Source: JAGGTJ01 sp964457545
GTDB lineage: Bacteria > Desulfobacterota > DSM-4660 > Desulfatiglandales > Desulfatiglandaceae
DNA: 64,000 nt
Direction: 5' to 3'
NCBI GenBank assembly: GCA_964457545.1
Contig: CAYWEN010000013.1
Span: 1 to 64,000, forward strand
Position numbers and translations under genes: made by a program. This document shows positions 47,190 to 57,331 of the stretch, in pieces. The notes below the pieces were generated by a model. That model made no database searches and was not told the origin of the DNA. It saw only the letters and a list, made by a program, of their open reading frames with translations. The number at the start of each line of letters is the position of its first letter. Position 1 is the first letter of the stretch.

Positions 47190-49931
47190 GTGCCCAAAAA
47201 GAATCTTGCACAGCAACTGCTTAAAAGAATATTAATTATTGATACCTCTCATCCCTTTATTGTTATAGCTGTGGCTGTTTTTCTTTCTGTCGTGTCCATA
47301 GTATATACGCTAAACAATCTGGATTTTTATACGGATCAAAAAGACCTGATATCCCCTGAACACAGGCTTGTAAAACTTTCCGAAAACATCGACCAGTTTG
47401 ACAGGCTGGACAATTTTATAGTTGCCGTTGAAAACAGAGAGGATGCAAGGTCCATAAAATTTCTGAATACCCTTGCCCACCGTCTGAGAAAAGACAAGGA
47501 TAAATACCAGGAGATATTTTATCGTGTTTATCCTGATGATTTCAAACAGTGGGCGCTTCTATACCTGAGAAAAGACAGACTCCTTGAAATAAGAAACAGC
47601 CTTGCAGAACATCATGATTTTATACAGGCAATTGCATCGTCTCCTGATCTTGTTTCCCTGTTCAGACAGATAAACCGGGAAATGTCATCAAAAATTATAG
47701 GTAATCTGTTTACCGGATTTCTTGATGAAAGGGATTCAGGCAATCTGGATAACAAACCCATGAATCTTGATTTTCTTGTCAGGATTCTCAAGGAACTGCG
47801 TGCATGGATCAAATTCAAAAAAACAGCTTTTACCTCTCCGTGGTCAAACATTATTGCCAAGGCCCCTGATAATGAGGAAGGATATTTATGGACCAGTGGT
47901 AAAAAATACCTGCTAATGTTTGTCACCCCTGAAAGATTGGCAGACAGCTTTATAAAAACGGAAGATTCCCTTATCGCCCTGAGAAAAGCCATTGATCTGA
48001 CAAAAAAGGAATTTCCGGGAATACATGCAGGAGTTACCGGTCAGGAAGCCATGAATATGGACGAAATGAGCGTTGCCCTGCATGACATGAGCATTGCTAC
48101 AGTCATGTCTCTTGCAGGCCTTGTCCTGCTGCTGACACTGTTCTGGAGGGGAATCAGGCGGCCCCTTATTGAAATGACAGAGCTTGTTGTTGCGCTGTGC
48201 ATTACCACAGGACTTACCACCCTGTTTATTGGTCACCTGAACATACTGTCCATTACATTTGCCCCTCTATTATTGGGGCTTGGCATAGATTACGGAATTC
48301 ACTGGCTTGCAAGATATCAGGAGGAAGAAAGGGTGCATCACTACCCCAAAGGCCGGGCTATCCGTTCTGCCATGACCAAAATGGGTCCGGGTATAATGCT
48401 TGCGGGCCTTACTGCCACCCTTTCCTTTTCCCCTCTGATAGTCACAGGATTCAGAGGGCTGGTGGAGTTGGGAATCATTACGGCCATAGGAATGCTGATG
48501 ACTACACTTACCACCCTTTGCCTGCTCCCTGCCCTTGTTATGGTATTTGACAAATCAAGACACAAACAGCAGGGAGAAATATCCCCGATTGACACTGAAA
48601 TCAGGACACTGTTTACCCTGAACAGCAAACGATCCTGTACTATCCTGAGCATAAGCCTTGTATGTACAGTTATGTCTGTATGGGGGGCCATGGGTGTCAG
48701 GTTTGACCTTAACATGCTCCATTTGCAGTCAAGGACAGCCGAATCAGTAAAGTGGGAAAAAAGACTGCTGGCAGATTCAAAACGATCCAGCATGTACGGA
48801 GCAATAATAGCAAAGTCCCTAACAGAGCTAAAAGATAAAACAGATGCCCTTAAAAAACTCGATACAGTCTCTGAGGTGCAGAGTGTATTAAGTCTTATTC
48901 CGAAAGGCCAGGAGGAAAAAATACGTATTCTTAAGGAAATACAAGACATTGTTTCAGATATAGACATGAGAGGCGGCCCATACAGGGCTGTCAATATTCA
49001 GGAACTGAAAAAGGCACTGTACAAAATCAGATTCAAGATGATGGACAAAGAGGTTTCCAGGGATGAGATGGACAGATCTTTTGTTGCACAAATGACACAG
49101 GTCAAGGACCTTACAGATGAACTTTGCGCTAATCTTTCCTCTGCAAACAGTCAAAGACTTCTTCCCGTTATAACGAGATTCCAGACGGCCCTGTTTTCAG
49201 ATCTTAACAAAAAACTAAGTATTTTGAAGCAGGATATAAAAGATATACGGCCAATGCTGCCAAGTGATTTGCCAGATACATTACAGCGCCGATTTATAAG
49301 CAAAAACGGATATTATCTCATAAGGATCTTTCCTGATGGTGACATATGGGAACCCGCTTTTCTCAAAAGATTCGTAAATGAACTCAGGACAGTAAGTCCG
49401 GATGTAATAGGCGATCCTGTCACACTTTATGTCTTTACCAGGGCATTCAAGGATGCATGCGTAAAGGCTGCTGTCTATGCAGTCATATGTATATCTCTTG
49501 TTCTTTTTATCACATCCAAAAGCCTGAAAGAGACATGCCTTGAAATGACTCCCCTGCTCCTTGGAACACTCTGGACTCTGGGATTAATGCGATTGTTCAA
49601 CATCCCTCTGAATCTGGCAAACAGCCTCTTTCTACCGCTCATAGTAGGCGCGGGAGTAGAATATGGCATAATTATCATACAACGCTGGAAACGGATGGAT
49701 AACACGGAAAAGAATCTTGCCCTGCCATTCAGTACTGCAAAGGGGGTTATACTGGCCGGCCTTACCACAACCGTTGGTTTCGGCAGCCTTATTATATCTG
49801 ATCATCAGGGTATACACAGCCTGGGTCTTCTGGCAGTGGTTGGAAGTCTTTGCATACTTGCAGCGGCCGTCCTTTTTTTACCGGCTGTACTGCAGTTGCA
49901 CAATGTACAAAAAAGAAAGGAAAAGATATGA
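47190..49931 (+). CDS. MMPL/RND-family exporter
   Basis: The 913-residue inner-membrane protein has two RND repeats, each of one leading TM helix, a large periplasmic domain and a cluster of five TM helices. The motifs GLGIDYGIHWLARYQEE in the first and GAGVEYGIIIIQRWKR in the second are typical of MMPL/HpnN-type sterol-sensing-like domains. Relatives move hydrophobic molecules such as hopanoids or lipids to the outer membrane. The substrate here is unknown. The start is GTG with GGAGG upstream inside tolC. Translation is probably coupled to that gene. Confidence 0.88.
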   Translation: MPKKNLAQQLLKRILIIDTSHPFIVIAVAVFLSVVSIVYTLNNLDFYTDQKDLISPEHRLVKLSENIDQFDRLDNFIVAVENREDARSIKFLNTLAHRLRKDKDKYQEIFYRVYPDDFKQWALLYLRKDRLLEIRNSLAEHHDFIQAIASSPDLVSLFRQINREMSSKIIGNLFTGFLDERDSGNLDNKPMNLDFLVRILKELRAWIKFKKTAFTSPWSNIIAKAPDNEEGYLWTSGKKYLLMFVTPERLADSFIKTEDSLIALRKAIDLTKKEFPGIHAGVTGQEAMNMDEMSVALHDMSIATVMSLAGLVLLLTLFWRGIRRPLIEMTELVVALCITTGLTTLFIGHLNILSITFAPLLLGLGIDYGIHWLARYQEEERVHHYPKGRAIRSAMTKMGPGIMLAGLTATLSFSPLIVTGFRGLVELGIITAIGMLMTTLTTLCLLPALVMVFDKSRHKQQGEISPIDTEIRTLFTLNSKRSCTILSISLVCTVMSVWGAMGVRFDLNMLHLQSRTAESVKWEKRLLADSKRSSMYGAIIAKSLTELKDKTDALKKLDTVSEVQSVLSLIPKGQEEKIRILKEIQDIVSDIDMRGGPYRAVNIQELKKALYKIRFKMMDKEVSRDEMDRSFVAQMTQVKDLTDELCANLSSANSQRLLPVITRFQTALFSDLNKKLSILKQDIKDIRPMLPSDLPDTLQRRFISKNGYYLIRIFPDGDIWEPAFLKRFVNELRTVSPDVIGDPVTLYVFTRAFKDACVKAAVYAVICISLVLFITSKSLKETCLEMTPLLLGTLWTLGLMRLFNIPLNLANSLFLPLIVGAGVEYGIIIIQRWKRMDNTEKNLALPFSTAKGVILAGLTTTVGFGSLIISDHQGIHSLGLLAVVGSLCILAAAVLFLPAVLQLHNVQKRKEKI

Positions 49932-49993
49932 CAGGGAGATAAATATATTCTGTGTGCAGACATAAACATGCATACAAGGAGGAGAATATAACA

Positions 49994-50803
49994 GTGGATT
50001 ACAGTGATGCAGTAAAACAGTTGATATGGAATTACAGGCTGGATTTTGATCCGGTAGGGATCAGGTTTGTTTTTGACGACTCTGAAAAGGACAATTTATT
50101 GACAACACACAAGGCAAGGTCACGCCTGACATTGTGTCAGCATGTGGCAGCAGTGCGTCAGGCCGGTTATTCACTCCTTATGGAACCTGGTGCCTGTTTA
50201 TGTAAAAATGCCCAACTGATACTTGGCTGGCGCCAACTGGACAGAGAAGCCGACACCAGATACCATCTTAAATACGCTTGTAATCCTGAACACGCCCTTG
50301 AAATTGCCCAAAACAAACCAGGGCTTGAATATGAAACCTGCAAAGGCGTATACATGGCCCCGCTGGATGTTTTTGACAATATCGAACTCGAACCGCCGGT
50401 CCCACATGTAATATATATCATGTGTGTACCCTTTCAGGCCCTTCATATACTTAATGATTATATGGCGGCCACAGGCAGACCGTCCCTTTCATTCTTTCAG
50501 ACCCCAAATTCTGCCATGTGCGGAGGCAGCGTATGGTGTTTTCAGCAAAATAGCGCAAACATGAATACCATGTGCCCCGGTTCCAAGGCATCCGGCAAGA
50601 CTGAAATGAATTATGTGAATGTCTTTATACCAGGAACACATTTTATTGATATGGTAAATGTATTGAAAAAGAGATGCGAAAAATCAGGGGGACCATCCTT
50701 GCTTGGCAAAGGGGGAACATGGCCGGGGCTGGAAAGATGCGCAGGCTGTTCAACCCTTGTCTTCAAACAGCTATCCTTGGCAACCCGCAATCTTCACCTG
50801 TAA
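49994..50803 (+). CDS. DUF169 family protein
   Basis: The 269-residue product fits the DUF169 family common in anaerobes. It shows FDPVGIRFVFDD, LTLCQHVAAVRQAG, an acidic Cys region, and a C-terminal FIPGTHFIDMV. It has more than ten Cys, several in pairs, which hints at a metal or cluster. The start is GTG with GGAGGAG nine bases before it. It lies 60 bases after the RND gene and may be part of the same transcript. The function is unknown. Confidence 0.85.
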   Translation: MDYSDAVKQLIWNYRLDFDPVGIRFVFDDSEKDNLLTTHKARSRLTLCQHVAAVRQAGYSLLMEPGACLCKNAQLILGWRQLDREADTRYHLKYACNPEHALEIAQNKPGLEYETCKGVYMAPLDVFDNIELEPPVPHVIYIMCVPFQALHILNDYMAATGRPSLSFFQTPNSAMCGGSVWCFQQNSANMNTMCPGSKASGKTEMNYVNVFIPGTHFIDMVNVLKKRCEKSGGPSLLGKGGTWPGLERCAGCSTLVFKQLSLATRNLHL

Positions 50804-51031
50804 CAAAACACATTTCAGTGCACTGTGAAAAATTTGCGGACGTATGACATGCATCCATTTTAACAGAGATAACAGGCATCCAGAACCGTTTAAAACCATA
50901 TGCCAGCAAAGGAAATACCGGGTTTGCCGGACATATTACGCTGACAAGCACCTGAAAAGCATACAGTTGTGTCTCTGTCACCCTTTGCATTTCCGACAAA
51001 CCTGGCAAAAAAACTGCTGAAGAGAATTCTG

Positions 51032-51808
51032 TTATTTGCTTTGAAAGTTGGGTTCCCTCTTTTCCCTGAATGCCGATACGGCCTCTTTATGATCCTGTGA
51101 TTTGATACATATATTCTGGGCCTGAACCGCATATACCATGCCGGTGCGATTATTGCTGTCCAATGATTTGTTTACCATCACATTGGACAGACTGAGCGGT
51201 ATGGGAGCCTTGTTTCCGATAAAATTCCTTGCTTCGTCCATCAGTCTGGCACCATCCACTACCCTGTTTACCACCCTGAGTGCAAATGCCTCATCAACGT
51301 CCATAATACGGCCCGTATATATCATTTCCTTTGTCACGCCCGGGTTTGTCAGCCTGGTAAGGCGCTGGGCACCGCCAAGGTCAGGCACAAGGCCAAAGTT
51401 TACTTCCGGGAGGCTGAACTTTGCTGTTGAGGCAGCAATCCTGATATCGCAGGCCAGGGCCAGTTCAAAACCTCCGCCAATTGCAGCTCCGTTTACTGCT
51501 GCTATTGTGGGTTTTTCCATGTCTTCAAGAAAATTGAATATCTTTTCCTGGGCATGACGCAGCCAGAGCTGGAAATCCTCATCATTCATCTTGTGTATAA
51601 CATCCATTACACTCAGATCAAGGCCACTGCAAAACGCCCTGCCCTTTCCCGTAATTATCAAAACACGTATAGATTCATCCTGCGCCGCCTCTCCTATGGT
51701 CTTTCCCAACTCATCAAAGGTATCCATATCCAATGAGTTCATCTTGTCTTCACGGTTTATGCTTATAATTCCTATATTACCTTCTCTTTCCAACAAAACA
51801 TTTGCCAT
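51032..51808 (-). CDS. Enoyl-CoA hydratase/isomerase family protein (second copy)
   Basis: The 258-residue crotonase-fold product has CSGLDLSVMD for the first oxyanion-hole strand, NGAAIGGGFELALACD for the second, and SLPEVNFGLVPDLGGAQRL. The two differ enough from the 24 kb copy to be separate paralogues. The ATG at 51808 has AAGGAGG ten bases upstream. It is the only minus-strand gene in the region and stands alone, so a role in acyl-CoA breakdown is likely but the substrate is open. Confidence 0.9.
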   Translation of the reverse strand: MANVLLEREGNIGIISINREDKMNSLDMDTFDELGKTIGEAAQDESIRVLIITGKGRAFCSGLDLSVMDVIHKMNDEDFQLWLRHAQEKIFNFLEDMEKPTIAAVNGAAIGGGFELALACDIRIAASTAKFSLPEVNFGLVPDLGGAQRLTRLTNPGVTKEMIYTGRIMDVDEAFALRVVNRVVDGARLMDEARNFIGNKAPIPLSLSNVMVNKSLDSNNRTGMVYAVQAQNICIKSQDHKEAVSAFREKREPNFQSK

Positions 51809-52291
51809 ACTGTTAATTCCTCCTTCTTCAGAGACTGATTCAAAAAAACATAATTGGTACAAAAACATGCCTGTATAAATTACAAGATTGGTCTGTCTGT
51901 AAAAAGATTAATATGACCATATTCATAACATATTGACAAGATATTTAGCGGTTGTACACAAACAAATTCATTCTTCACTGGAATTTCAAGGTCTGGATAT
52001 CCGGCTTCTGTCCATTCAGTAAAGGTCTTGTTACCTCCTGCACAGGCTCATGCTAAAAGGCAGAATAATCCGACAAACAGGCCTTTCCGGAACAAAGTTT
52101 CCGAAAGGCCAAGGTGGTTCAGAATCGGGTAAAAATAACATATAATAACAAACCGGCATTGCTGGATCTGTTTTACCAGACACAACAGACAATAAAGGCA
52201 CTGTACCTGGCAACACAGACTCGTCTGCAAAAAAGATTTCCATGCAAAAGGATATAAACAAACCAAGAAGTTATACAAAACAGGGATAAAA

Positions 52292-52744
52292 ATGCATTTT
52301 CTGTTAGATTCCATGCTGGGCAAACTCAGCACATGGCTACGTGTTACGGGTTATGACTCATATTATCAGGCCCGCTATAAATCCGGAGAGATTGACAGGC
52401 TGTTGGGTGAAGGTCGTTACCTTGTAACAAGGTGTGAAAAACTTGCCGGCACATATCAGAATGCCATATGGATTATTAGTGAACACACAAAGGATCAGTT
52501 ATATGAACTTAAGGAAAAACTGCAACTTGAGTTTGATCCTTCAATGTGGTTTACAAGATGTCTGCAATGCAATACCCCCCTTAAAAAGGCTCAGCCGGAA
52601 CAGTTTGCCGGCAATGTTCCGGATTATATATGCCATCAATACAGCACATGCATAAGATACTGTCCATCCTGTGGTCGATATTTCTGGCCGGGAACACACA
52701 GAAAAAACATGATAACACAGCTTGAATCATGGGGCATCGGTTAA
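52292..52744 (+). CDS. Mut7-C RNAse-domain protein
   Basis: The 150-residue product has the Mut7-C pattern: FLLDSMLGKLSTWLRVTGYD at the N-terminus, a PIN-like core with the TRCEK motif, and a C-terminal zinc ribbon CLQC...CPSCGRYFWPGTH. The domain is predicted to be a nuclease; cellular targets are unknown. Often a ThiS/MoaD-like domain is fused N-terminally in relatives, and it is missing here. Confidence 0.9.
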   Translation: MHFLLDSMLGKLSTWLRVTGYDSYYQARYKSGEIDRLLGEGRYLVTRCEKLAGTYQNAIWIISEHTKDQLYELKEKLQLEFDPSMWFTRCLQCNTPLKKAQPEQFAGNVPDYICHQYSTCIRYCPSCGRYFWPGTHRKNMITQLESWGIG

Positions 52745-53277
52745 ACATCATATTTGCAATGGATATGGAAAACCCATTCATATCTTACAAGTAATATCAA
52801 TTACCTCCCTGATACATTTCTGCAATTACCTTCCCCTATCTGTTTTCCACTCTCGTATAACGCAAAATTCAATAAAAAGGACATAAAGGAAAGAGCCTGC
52901 CTGATATGCAAAGCGACATTTTTTTGACAAGATGCCAAGGAAACCATAGATCATCAATATATGATCCTATGGCAATGAGGTTCATGAAAGATTGCATAAC
53001 ATGGAAATCCGACGGACATTGTAACCACAATATTTGCATAAAACAGCATCTTGCATGGATATCTGCAGGAATAATCGAGGCTTCAAGCATATCTGCCTGT
53101 AAAGACAAAGCAAGTCAAAGCAGAGGTATTTTGGCACAGAAAATGCTCTGAGGATCTTGACATACTGTCTGTATCGGATATCTGTTTCAGTTTCCATTTG
53201 CAGTTCATGGATGGAAATCAGATAAGAAATTATGATTTTCACAGATTTTTATCAAACTTAAGGGGAAAGAGAAACAA
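52745..53277. other. Intergenic region before the response regulator gene
   Basis: A plus-strand 81-codon frame at 52906-53151 lacks a ribosome site and recognisable domains. No tRNA or clear terminator is present. I see nothing I can name. Confidence 0.45.
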
Positions 53278-54450
53278 ATGCGTATTCTGCTGGCAGATGA
53301 CAGTCAGACTGTAAGGCACCTGATGGCAATAAGAATAAGGGAACTGGGTCATGAGGTATTTGTAGCAAAAGATGGGGCTGATGCATGGGAAAAAATCAGT
53401 ACAACACCCATAGACATTGTAATAACTGACTGGATAATGCCCAAGATGGATGGATTGGAACTGTGCCGCCGCATACGGGGCGCCAGATTCAAAAACTATA
53501 TATATATTATCTTTACCAGTATTCGCAATTCCAGACAGGATCTCATAGAGGCACTGGAGGCAGGGGCAGACGATTTTTTACCAAAGCCCGTAGATCATGA
53601 TGAACTAAGGGTACGCATTAAAATAGGAGACAGAATAGTATCCTTACAAAAAGATATCAGCAGCAAATACGAACAGATCAGGAAAAATTATTACCAGACA
53701 ATACACATGTTCACAAACTTTATCGAGGTGTTTAACAAAGATCTGGCAGGACACTCAAGAAGAGTTGCAGAATTATCCCTTAAGATGGCGGGATATACAG
53801 GCAAGATATTCAAGGATGAGCTTCAGATCCTTGAAACAGCTGCTCTGTTACATGATATAGGGATGATAGGATTACCCAATGAAATACTGACAAAAAAGAG
53901 AACAGAGATGACAGGTGAAGAGAGAAAACAGTACCTTTCTCATCCTGTACGCGGTGAACTGATACTGAAGGAAATAGAATTTTTACAACCTGTTGCAAAA
54001 CTGGTACGCATGCATCATGAGCAGTATAATGGTCATGGCTTCCCTGACGGTCTGTCCTCGGAAGAAATACCCCTTCCTGCAAAAATCATTTCAGCCGCTT
54101 CCATTTATGACAATCTTGTACACAGAGGCAAGGTGCCTTTTAAGGAAATACCCGCAAGCCTGGAACGTATGAACGGCTATCAGATTGATCCTGTTATGGT
54201 AGACATACTGCTTAAGATCAACCTTGAAAACATGCAACAGGAAAAAAGGAAAACATTTCTCAATATCTCTGTAAATGATCTTAAGGAGGGGGACATTCTC
54301 TCCGAAGACCTGTATATGCTAAGAGGAGCACTTATCTTGCCGGCAAATACCAGATTAACAAAATATGATATAGAGAAGCTGTCAAGTTATGAAAAATCAG
54401 GATGTATTAATAAAAACATAAAGATTTGCAAGACGGCTGTTAATTCCTGA
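53278..54450 (+). CDS. Response regulator with HD-GYP-type output domain
   Basis: The 390-residue product has a receiver domain (residues 1-120; phosphoacceptor D51, conserved K104) and an HD-GYP domain (about 140-320; H193-D194, HHE at 247-249). The domain usually hydrolyses cyclic di-GMP, which links signalling to motility. Its signature reads HHEQYNGHGFP rather than HHExxDGxGYP, so activity is not certain. A C-terminal PilZ-like or unknown segment (about 325-390) follows. AAGGGG precedes the ATG. The stator genes follow within 260 bases, consistent with control of motility. Confidence 0.9.
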   Translation: MRILLADDSQTVRHLMAIRIRELGHEVFVAKDGADAWEKISTTPIDIVITDWIMPKMDGLELCRRIRGARFKNYIYIIFTSIRNSRQDLIEALEAGADDFLPKPVDHDELRVRIKIGDRIVSLQKDISSKYEQIRKNYYQTIHMFTNFIEVFNKDLAGHSRRVAELSLKMAGYTGKIFKDELQILETAALLHDIGMIGLPNEILTKKRTEMTGEERKQYLSHPVRGELILKEIEFLQPVAKLVRMHHEQYNGHGFPDGLSSEEIPLPAKIISAASIYDNLVHRGKVPFKEIPASLERMNGYQIDPVMVDILLKINLENMQQEKRKTFLNISVNDLKEGDILSEDLYMLRGALILPANTRLTKYDIEKLSSYEKSGCINKNIKICKTAVNS

Positions 54451-54710
54451 TTTTACACTTAAATGGAGTATTTCCGCCATACAGACGCCGGTACAAGCCG
54501 TTGCATGATCATTTTTCGCCATACCATCCTGCAACACCTGTATTAACCCTTTTTCCTCAGGGATACCTACATTGCCCTTCGCCCCTATAAATCTTGTGGA
54601 GCAAAAACAGGGATGAAAACCTGATCTTGTGCAAAGATGAGATGTATGAACAGTAAAACAGGATATAAGGAAAAACCATGTCGCAAACTATCCGGGGAGA
54701 GATATAACAT

Positions 54711-55484
54711 ATGGATATAGCAACAGTTATTGGACTGATAAGTGGAATCGCGCTGGTCCTTGGCTCTATTGTCATGGGAGGCAGTGCAGGCACATTTTTC
54801 AATGTGCCAAGTATACTTGTTGTTGTTGGTGGCAGTATTGCCACCTGCTTTATAAGGTTTTCCATGAATGACGTCATTAATACCCTTGCTGTAGCCATGA
54901 AGGCATTTCTCATAAAAATGCAGTCACCGGAAGAAATCATAGAACAGATGGTAGGGTATGCAAAGACCGCCAAAAAAGAAGGCCTGATTGCCCTTGAAAA
55001 AGAAAAACCAAGCGACAAGTTTTCTGCCAAGGCACTAAGATATCTTGCAGACGGGTTTGATGAGGGATTAATAAGAGACATACTTAACAAGGAAATACAG
55101 TTGATGGTGCAACGCCACACGGTTGGACAAAACGTGTTCAAGGCCATCGGGGGAGCTGCTCCGGCATTTGGAATGATTGGAACCCTGATAGGACTTGTTC
55201 AGATGCTGTCCAACATGTCAGATCCGTCCAGTATAGGCCCCTCTATGGCAGTCGCTCTTCTTACAACCCTGTATGGTGCCATGATAGCCAATATCTGCTG
55301 TCTGCCAATAGCAGACAAGCTTGCCCTTAGGTGCGAACAGGAACAGGCAAACAGAAAGATGATACTTGAAGCAGCTATCAACATCAGCCAGGGAACAAGC
55401 CCAATGGTTCTTGAAGAGGCATTAAAAGTGTATCTGACCCCGAAGCAGCGTGAAAAAGTAACATCAAACAATGAAAAAGAATAG
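54711..55484 (+). CDS. pomA: Flagellar motor stator protein, MotA/PomA family
   Basis: The 257-residue product has four TM helices. The conserved pore segment APAFGMIGTLIGLVQMLSNM (P151, T158) and GPSMAVALLTTLYG are those of PomA-type, sodium-driven stators. The cytoplasmic loop between helices 2 and 3 has basic and acidic residues for rotor contact. It forms a unit with the next gene, eight bases downstream. The assignment as Na+-driven is inferred from the PomA-like sequence. Confidence 0.9.
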   Translation: MDIATVIGLISGIALVLGSIVMGGSAGTFFNVPSILVVVGGSIATCFIRFSMNDVINTLAVAMKAFLIKMQSPEEIIEQMVGYAKTAKKEGLIALEKEKPSDKFSAKALRYLADGFDEGLIRDILNKEIQLMVQRHTVGQNVFKAIGGAAPAFGMIGTLIGLVQMLSNMSDPSSIGPSMAVALLTTLYGAMIANICCLPIADKLALRCEQEQANRKMILEAAINISQGTSPMVLEEALKVYLTPKQREKVTSNNEKE

Positions 55485-55492
55485 AGAGTACA

Positions 55493-56365
55493 ATGAGTGA
55501 AGAACTGGAACAAAAGGCCAAGAACCTGCAGGCATTATTAGATGCTGCACCTCCTGAATGGGTAGTAACCTTTGGAGATATGATGAGCCTGCTTTTATGT
55601 TTTTTTGTCTTGCTGCTCTCCTTCTCCAACATGGACAAGCAGAAATACAAGGAAGTTGCAGGATCTCTTGCAAAGGCATTTGGAATTCAAAGACGGATAA
55701 AGGCATTTGACTCTCCCAAAGGGAACAAACTGATAGCAAGAAACTTTGACATGCAATTCCTTGCAACAAAAAAAAGAGAACTGCTGGGGAAAGAAACAAA
55801 AAAAGAAAAGGAGGCCTTTGAAAAAAAAATAAAAAAAGAAATAGAAACCCGTTTCAAGAATATAAAAGACAAAATAGACATTATTGTAGGAAAGGACAAT
55901 GTAACCATACGGCTTATGGGTGGAGCAACTTTTGATTCCGGCAAGGCAACCCTGAATCCCAGGATGATCCCCTTACTGAAGGAAATAGGTTTATCCCTTA
56001 GGGGGGGCAAGGGTGAGATAATTATTCGCGGACATACAGATAACCGTCCTGTAAAAGGAAAATATTCGTCGAACCTGAGACTGTCAATTGCACGTGCTGC
56101 AACTGTTGCAGAATTTCTTATAAACAGGACTCATATCAAACCAAGTCGTATATCAACCATGGGCTTTGGTGAGTTTCGTCCCTTGGCATCCAATGATACA
56201 CCGGAAGGACGCAGAAAAAACCGCAGGGTTGAAATCACCCTCACAACATCATCCTTTCCTGGTGCAGAAAAAGAGATGGAAAAGGAAGCGCTGAAAAAAC
56301 TGATATTGCCTCCACTCAAAAAACCTTCCGTATACAAGATAGTCAGACAACCCATACCAAAATAA
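55493..56365 (+). CDS. pomB: Flagellar motor stator protein, MotB/PomB family
   Basis: The 290-residue product has a short N-terminus, one TM helix with the ion-binding D29 and a Cys seven residues later (FGDMMSLLLCFFVLLLSFS), a plug/linker, and an OmpA-type peptidoglycan-binding domain (about 140-260, IIIRGHTDNRPV, NLRLSIARA, GRRKNRRVEI). The D-x6-C spacing matches PomB. It anchors the stator to the wall. It is translated eight bases after pomA. Confidence 0.92.
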   Translation: MSEELEQKAKNLQALLDAAPPEWVVTFGDMMSLLLCFFVLLLSFSNMDKQKYKEVAGSLAKAFGIQRRIKAFDSPKGNKLIARNFDMQFLATKKRELLGKETKKEKEAFEKKIKKEIETRFKNIKDKIDIIVGKDNVTIRLMGGATFDSGKATLNPRMIPLLKEIGLSLRGGKGEIIIRGHTDNRPVKGKYSSNLRLSIARAATVAEFLINRTHIKPSRISTMGFGEFRPLASNDTPEGRRKNRRVEITLTTSSFPGAEKEMEKEALKKLILPPLKKPSVYKIVRQPIPK

Positions 56366-56422
56366 GACAGATCCTCTATGCCCTTGACTCACAGGGAATA
56401 TCTCTGTTAAATTAACACCATT

Positions 56423-56962
56423 ATGAATATTCTTGACTGGATTATAATCGGAATAATGGTGTTTCTTTTGGTTAGGGGAACATTTCGCGGTTTTTTTATA
56501 GAGATTGCCTCCCTGACAGGCGTGCTGCTGGGCATATGGCTCGCCAATGTTTTTCAGACCGATGTCACCGGGATACTGAAACAGTTTCTTCCCGTGGGAA
56601 GATATCTGTCTCTTGTCAGTTTTGCAGGCATCTTTCTCGTTGTCTTTTTTCTCTGTAATATAATTGCATGGTTACTTAAAACACTGACAGCCAAAACTCC
56701 CTTGGGTTTTATGGACAGGGGTTTTGGGGCCTGTATGGCAATGGCAAAGGGTATAGTTATAATATACTTTGTTATAGTTATAATGACCTTTTACATGCCG
56801 TCCAAAAATCCTCTTATAGCACAGTCAAAGCTGGCTCCGCTGATTATCAGATCCTATCAATCCATCGTTGCCATCATATCCCCTGAATACTATAATAAAC
56901 TGAAAAGGAAATTTATCGGGACCGGAAAGAACATAAAAGAAATAATCACCCTGCATTTATAG
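56423..56962 (+). CDS. CvpA family membrane protein
   Basis: The 179-residue product has four TM helices and the CvpA signature NILDWIIIGIMVFLLVRGTFRGFFIE and ASLTGVLLGIWLA. CvpA homologues affect envelope stress and colicin V export in enterobacteria; the precise function is not known. It follows pomB by 57 bases on the same strand without a clear ribosome site. Confidence 0.9.
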   Translation: MNILDWIIIGIMVFLLVRGTFRGFFIEIASLTGVLLGIWLANVFQTDVTGILKQFLPVGRYLSLVSFAGIFLVVFFLCNIIAWLLKTLTAKTPLGFMDRGFGACMAMAKGIVIIYFVIVIMTFYMPSKNPLIAQSKLAPLIIRSYQSIVAIISPEYYNKLKRKFIGTGKNIKEIITLHL

Positions 56963-57331
56963 CCTTCTTTTTTGACTATTGTTTATCGGCTTGTAACTCA
57001 CCTGTGTTTCCGGTCTGTCAATATTATGCAACCTTTAACACTTTCAGAACCTGCCTGTCTGCTGTCCGGACAGACAACCTGGACATGCAAAGAGCGCACA
57101 TGCATAATATCATGATTTTCCGCGCCTTACCCGGACTTTTTCATCCTGCTGGATGGATCCCGGGTTTTCCTGATATTGAAAAAGGCATCCTGTCTCATAA
57201 ACCTGAAATGGATATCTGATCATATTACACGGCAAGGGCAGACATTAAATGGATCAGGGAAAGAAACAGGCCTTGACACCAGATATCTGTTTGTAAATAT
57301 AACCTGTTCAGGGATACATATACTGTAAGTT
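56963..57331. other. Intergenic region between cvpA and mazG
   Basis: This contains a short palindromic stem (TGTCTG...CAGACA around 57056-57075) and no credible gene. Frames here lack ribosome sites. Confidence 0.45.

Noticed and set aside
52906..53151. 81-codon plus-strand frame before the response regulator
   Set aside because: No ribosome site, no domain and odd composition.
57004..57219. 71-codon plus-strand frame before mazG
   Set aside because: No ribosome site and no family; it covers a palindromic intergenic stretch.
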